From an uncultured bacterium (GTDB lineage Bacteria > Spirochaetota > Brevinematia > DTOW01), in contig CALFVP010000163.1 of the NCBI GenBank assembly GCA_937928175.1, positions 1 through 8,369 on the forward strand: a DNA stretch of 8,369 bases, written 5' to 3'. This document shows, in pieces, positions 5,403 to 8,369 of the stretch; position 1 is the first letter of the stretch; the number at the start of each line of letters is the position of its first letter. The notes below the pieces were generated by a model. It did not search any database. It saw only the letters and a program-made list of their open reading frames with translations, and was not told where the DNA came from. The position numbers and the translations under genes were made by a program.

Positions 5403-6902
5403 ATGGCTGAAAAAGATTTTGAAGAAATAGAAATAGAGCAAATTGATCTTGATGTCGATAAAAGCTACGATGTAACTATAGATATTAGTTCTATCGATAC
5501 CAGTTTAGAGATTAGTGAGAAAGAAAAAATAGATACAGATTTTGATTTATCTTTAAATAATGTTGTAGCTCAAAGTGAAGTAAATGAAAGTGAAGTTTCT
5601 GGTGAAGGGATTGTAAGCTCTGAAATTGGTGAAGATGTTGAAAATATGATTTCAATTTCTGATAGAGAACTTGATGAGATTATAAGTGGAGCTAATTTGG
5701 AAGAAGAGGTAGGATCTTCTGAGTTGGAGAGTGTTTTTGAAGGTGAAAGCCAAGAAGAGTCTGGTAAAGATATTTTTGCTCAACTTGACGAGATAACTAG
5801 TCATGATATAGGTAGTTTTCAATCTGTTGGAGTTGAGGGTGTAGTTTCTGAGGATGTTTTTTCTTCTGCTTCTGAGGCAATATCGGTTGAGAAGGAGGTA
5901 GGGTTGGGGGTTAGTGAATCTGTTATTTCTAAGGGTATGGAGGTTGGGGAAAGTTTAGAATTGGAGGGTGGTGAAGAGGCAGCTGAAGTTGTTGTTATTT
6001 CTGCAGATGAGTATAACAAGATAGTTGAAGAGAGTAGTCAAGTTAGTATAGTTGATAAGCCAATAGAAGAGTTTCTACAGGTGAAAGAAGAAACTTATGA
6101 GGAGAAAGAGACTATTACTCCTGAAGAGGTAGGAATGAAAGAATCTCTGGTGGATGAGTTTGAGATTAAAGAATTTCAAGAAATATCTGAGGAAGTTGTT
6201 TTAGATGAAAAGTTACTAAAAGATAAGGAAGAAGTTTACGCTTCTGAAGAGATGGGTATGGAAGGAACTAAAGTATTGGAAGAGGAATTTTCTGAGGAAA
6301 GTTTAGCAGTTGGTGATTTAACTGGAGAGGAAATGGCTGAGGTTGGAAGCGAAACTTTGTTTTTGGAGGAAGAGAAAAAGTACGAAATGGTTGATGATAT
6401 AACTTTGGAGTTAGAGACTTCTACAAGGGAAAGTTTTTCTATTATGCCTGATGAGGTTGGTATTGAAGAAATAATGATTGAACAAAAACCTTCTGAAAGT
6501 AGTGAAGAAATATTGGGTATAGGGTTTGGAGAAGAAGTTGATAAAGGAGTTAAAGAATTAGTAGAAGAGGAAACTTCTGAGATCGTTTCTGAAGGATTTG
6601 AAGAAAGGTTTTCGGTTTCTGAACCTGTTGAAGTTGGAGAGGTATCACTTTCTGAAATTGTAGCTGAGGAAGGTATTGAAACTGGAGTACTTGAGGAAGA
6701 GATAAGTTTCGAAGAAAAAACTACTAAAATTGAAAAAGCTATTGAAGGTTTGTCGGAAGAAGAAAAGGAAGATATAAGAAAAGTGTTGTTATACCTTGAT
6801 AAACTTTTGGAGAATTTACCAGAAGATAAGATAAAGGAATTTGCTTCTTCTGAGTATTACGATATTTATGTTAAACTTTTTGACAAACTTAGTTTAAGAT
6901 AG
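5403..6902 (+). CDS. Very acidic, probably disordered protein with repeated short motifs and a helical C-terminal domain
   Basis: The 499-residue protein contains about 120 Glu by hand count (24%), many Ser and Val, only about five Arg, and no Cys or Trp. No signal peptide or membrane helix is visible, so it is probably cytoplasmic. Residues 1 to about 440 look disordered but carry recurring short motifs. One is ISxxE(L/Y)xxI(I/V), at ISISDRELDEII (83-94) and VISADEYNKIV (198-208). Another is (P/S)(E/D)E(V/M)G(M/I), at PEEVGM (240-245), SEEMGM (281-286) and PDEVGI (349-354). The end (about 441-499) is different: a compact helical domain including VLLYLDKLLENLPEDKIKEF and then ASSEYYDIYVKLFDKL. 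I associate similar LPEEKIEEFAxSEYF tails with spirochaete hypothetical proteins, from memory only. It sits between a bitopic membrane protein and the 316-residue protein, with close spacing, so a scaffold or adaptor role is plausible. No enzyme motif is seen; function unknown. Confidence 0.8.
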   Translation: MAEKDFEEIEIEQIDLDVDKSYDVTIDISSIDTSLEISEKEKIDTDFDLSLNNVVAQSEVNESEVSGEGIVSSEIGEDVENMISISDRELDEIISGANLEEEVGSSELESVFEGESQEESGKDIFAQLDEITSHDIGSFQSVGVEGVVSEDVFSSASEAISVEKEVGLGVSESVISKGMEVGESLELEGGEEAAEVVVISADEYNKIVEESSQVSIVDKPIEEFLQVKEETYEEKETITPEEVGMKESLVDEFEIKEFQEISEEVVLDEKLLKDKEEVYASEEMGMEGTKVLEEEFSEESLAVGDLTGEEMAEVGSETLFLEEEKKYEMVDDITLELETSTRESFSIMPDEVGIEEIMIEQKPSESSEEILGIGFGEEVDKGVKELVEEETSEIVSEGFEERFSVSEPVEVGEVSLSEIVAEEGIETGVLEEEISFEEKTTKIEKAIEGLSEEEKEDIRKVLLYLDKLLENLPEDKIKEFASSEYYDIYVKLFDKLSLR

Positions 6903-6912
6903 GGGTTTATTA

Positions 6913-7863
6913 ATGGGACTATTGGATAAAGCAAGATCTTACAGAGAGAAACTTATTATTGAAAGTATTAAAGGTGTTGGTGATTTATTTACTAAAAAGC
7001 CTGTAACTATTGAAGATTTGAAAATCTTAAAAGATTATTACGAAAAAGCTTTATCTTCTTCAGTTTCTGCAACTAAATTTGGACTCCTTAACCTTATTAT
7101 TAAAGTATCTGAAGATGTTAAATATTTTTCTTCTGTTGAAAGTATTGTTTCTTCTTTGTACACAGTTTTGTCGAGAGTTGGTTTTGATGTTGAAGGAATA
7201 GGGTATGTTAGAGATAAAGTTGATGTAATATACGGTTTCTTGTCTGAAGATGAATTACCAACATTTTTTAACGTTAACTATTACCTTACAACTAACGGTA
7301 AAACTTTCTTTAAAGTTAGTGGCGAGATGGGTACATTTTTGGTAGCAAAGTGTAGCAGTGAAATTAACTTTGATGAAGATACTGATATGGTTATTAAAAA
7401 GTGTATAGACATACTTTCTATAGCTTTGAGGTTAATACAATTTAAAGGGTTTGATATTGAGAAGTTCTGGGGATACAAAAATGCTTTCATGTTAGGACAA
7501 ATATATTCTCTTGTCTCTAATAAAGACATTGATGATAAGGATAAATTAACAATGTTACTTTACTATATAAAGGAAGTTTTTGGACTTAATTTTGTTATAG
7601 TTTTTGAAAATAATAACGGTATTCTTAAACCTAAGATAGCTTTTAACTTTCCAATTGATATGATATCATCTTTTAAAATAGATAAAAACATACTTGATAA
7701 AAATATTAGTAGTCTTGAAGTTGTTGATCTTGACTTATCCAAGTTTTTTAGTTACGGTAGTAGCAATATCGTATTTCTAGAATACAAGGATGAAATTATA
7801 TGTTTAGGTGCAAATTACGATCTTTCTATTATAATACCTATAATTTCAAAATATCTGTCTTAG
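6913..7863 (+). CDS. Hypothetical protein with possible GAF-like domains
   Basis: The 316-residue protein has no signal peptide or membrane helix. A basic N-terminal helix (MGLLDKARSYREKL) leads into a helical segment to about residue 70. Residues 74-175 (SVESIVSSLYTVLSRVGFD, then strands GIGYV, VDVIYGFL, TFFKVSG and TFLVAKC, then a long helix 155-178) have the helix-strand-helix order of a GAF domain. Residues 205-310 (KLTMLLYYIKEVFGLNFVIVF, then LKPKIAFNFP, SNIVFLEYKDEIICLGANYD and a final helix) could be a second copy. This is inferred from secondary-structure pattern only; no ligand-binding motif is recognised. A good Shine-Dalgarno, AGGGGT (6901-6906), overlaps the stop of the acidic gene and lies six bases before the ATG, so the pair is probably co-translated. 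Function unknown; a sensor or partner of the acidic protein is a guess. Confidence 0.75.
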   Translation: MGLLDKARSYREKLIIESIKGVGDLFTKKPVTIEDLKILKDYYEKALSSSVSATKFGLLNLIIKVSEDVKYFSSVESIVSSLYTVLSRVGFDVEGIGYVRDKVDVIYGFLSEDELPTFFNVNYYLTTNGKTFFKVSGEMGTFLVAKCSSEINFDEDTDMVIKKCIDILSIALRLIQFKGFDIEKFWGYKNAFMLGQIYSLVSNKDIDDKDKLTMLLYYIKEVFGLNFVIVFENNNGILKPKIAFNFPIDMISSFKIDKNILDKNISSLEVVDLDLSKFFSYGSSNIVFLEYKDEIICLGANYDLSIIIPIISKYLS

Positions 7864-7875
7864 GTTTGTAAATAT

Positions 7876-8331
7876 TTATTTATGGTATTTCGTTCCAAAA
7901 ATTATTGAAAATGCTCTGTATATTTGTTCTAGTAGCATTATTCTAAATATGTTGTGACCAAAAGTCATTTTTGAGAAAGATATTGTAATGTTTGCGTTGC
8001 TTTTCAATTCTTCCGATATGCCCTGATGACCTCCTATTACAAATGCTACGTTTTTCCCAAAATCTAGATTGGTTTTTATTACATTTGCAAACTCTTCTGA
8101 TGTTAAAGTTTCACCTTCTTTGTCAAGAAGAATAAAAAATTCATCTTTTATATGTCTTAATATTAATTTTCCCTCTTCTTCTAAGTTTTTAGGAAAATTC
8201 TTGTTTGATTCAGGAATTTCCAAAATTTCTATTTTGGAAAACTTTGAAATCATTTTCTCAAACCTTTTACTAGTTTGATATAGTTCTTTGTAGTGTAATT
8301 TACCTACACATATTATTTTTACCTTTATCAT
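7876..8331 (-). CDS. rlmH: 23S rRNA pseudouridine-1915 N3-methyltransferase
   Basis: The 151-residue protein is a SPOUT-class (trefoil-knot) methyltransferase that uses S-adenosylmethionine to methylate pseudouridine 1915 in helix 69 of 23S rRNA on assembled ribosomes. It works as a dimer in the cytoplasm. Marks are KIICVGK (5-11) at the start, EGKLIL (53-58), FFILLDKEGETLTSEEFA (65-82), FVIGGHQGIS (97-106) of the cofactor-binding loop, and the C-terminal block SFSKMTFGHNIFR (118-130), EQIYRAFSI (135-143) and YHK at the end. Length is normal (about 155). The residue after GG, usually Ala, Ser or Pro, is His. No clear Shine-Dalgarno is seen; the start ATG overlaps the stop of the gene upstream on the same strand (ATGA), so coupling may replace it. 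It converges on the 316-residue gene with 12 bases between stops. Confidence 0.95.
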   Translation of the reverse strand: MIKVKIICVGKLHYKELYQTSKRFEKMISKFSKIEILEIPESNKNFPKNLEEEGKLILRHIKDEFFILLDKEGETLTSEEFANVIKTNLDFGKNVAFVIGGHQGISEELKSNANITISFSKMTFGHNIFRIMLLEQIYRAFSIIFGTKYHK

Positions 8332-8369
8332 AGTGTTATTTTACCAATTTTTTTTATCTCTTCATAGTT
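8328..8369 (-). CDS. Last 13 codons of a gene entering from the right edge
   Basis: On the minus strand one frame is open from the window edge and reads NYEEIKKIGKITL before a TGA that overlaps the rlmH ATG (ATGA). The other two frames contain stops within this stretch. The same ATGA overlap joins coaE and rnhB, so this is consistent with the genome's style. Too short to identify. Confidence 0.4.
   Translation of the reverse strand, partial: NYEEIKKIGKITL

Noticed and set aside
5819..6019. Minus-strand open frame opposite the acidic protein
   Set aside because: It is the Ser/Thr/Pro-rich complement of Glu/Ser-rich codons, with no ribosome-binding site; a composition shadow.
7869..7878. Palindrome TAAATATTTA between the convergent 316-residue gene and rlmH
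   Set aside because: A ten-base A/T palindrome is expected by chance here and has no loop for a terminator hairpin.
1..8369. Mobile element, prophage, CRISPR or defence system
   Set aside because: No transposase, integrase, repeat array, terminal repeats or defence-type motifs were seen on either strand; the window looks like ordinary chromosomal backbone plus a few unknown genes.

Overview
This is an AT-rich, densely coded bacterial chromosomal window with ten complete protein genes and one partial gene at each edge. I see no rRNA, tRNA, mobile element, CRISPR array or phage gene, and no gene-free stretch longer than about 135 bases. Several features point to a low-GC spirochaete-like bacterium. 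These are a short bactofilin, a dephospho-CoA kinase whose P-loop ends Gly-Lys-Asn, strong strand-specific base composition, and a Glu-rich protein with a helical C-terminus of a type I associate with spirochaete hypothetical proteins. The assignment is an inference from memory and was not searched.

Layout. Positions 1-732 (+) hold the end of an unrecognised gene followed by a bactofilin (346-732). Convergent to these, on the minus strand, is a three-helix membrane protein with a degenerate von Willebrand A-like domain (738-2177). A 134-base divergent intergenic region (2178-2311) carries a TATAAT box and a very strong Shine-Dalgarno site. It starts a tight plus-strand operon: frr (ribosome recycling), uppS (undecaprenyl diphosphate synthesis), coaE (last step of CoA synthesis) and rnhB (RNase HII). 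Junctions are 2-3 nt gaps or an ATGA overlap. After a 76-base gap with a weak hairpin, a second plus-strand group follows. It comprises a small single-pass membrane protein (5035-5397), a 499-residue protein that is about one quarter glutamate (5403-6902), and a 316-residue protein with a possible GAF-like fold (6913-7863). Convergent to it on the minus strand is rlmH (7876-8331), whose start overlaps the stop of a gene that enters from the right edge.

How the genes fit together. The frr operon is housekeeping: translation recycling, the lipid carrier for cell-wall synthesis, CoA synthesis and removal of RNA from DNA. Bactofilin and the vWA-like protein both belong to envelope or cytoskeleton biology, but they are convergent, so co-regulation is not implied. 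The 5035-7863 group is the least explained part. A bitopic membrane protein, an acidic and probably disordered protein with repeated short motifs and a conserved-looking helical tail, and a possible sensor-like protein are translationally close and could form one membrane-linked complex. That is the best candidate here for something undescribed.

Three annotation starts matter. The longest open frames for bactofilin, frr and the acidic protein begin at TTG or GTG codons that lie at or inside the Shine-Dalgarno sequence. The true starts are almost certainly the downstream ATGs at 346, 2312 and 5403.
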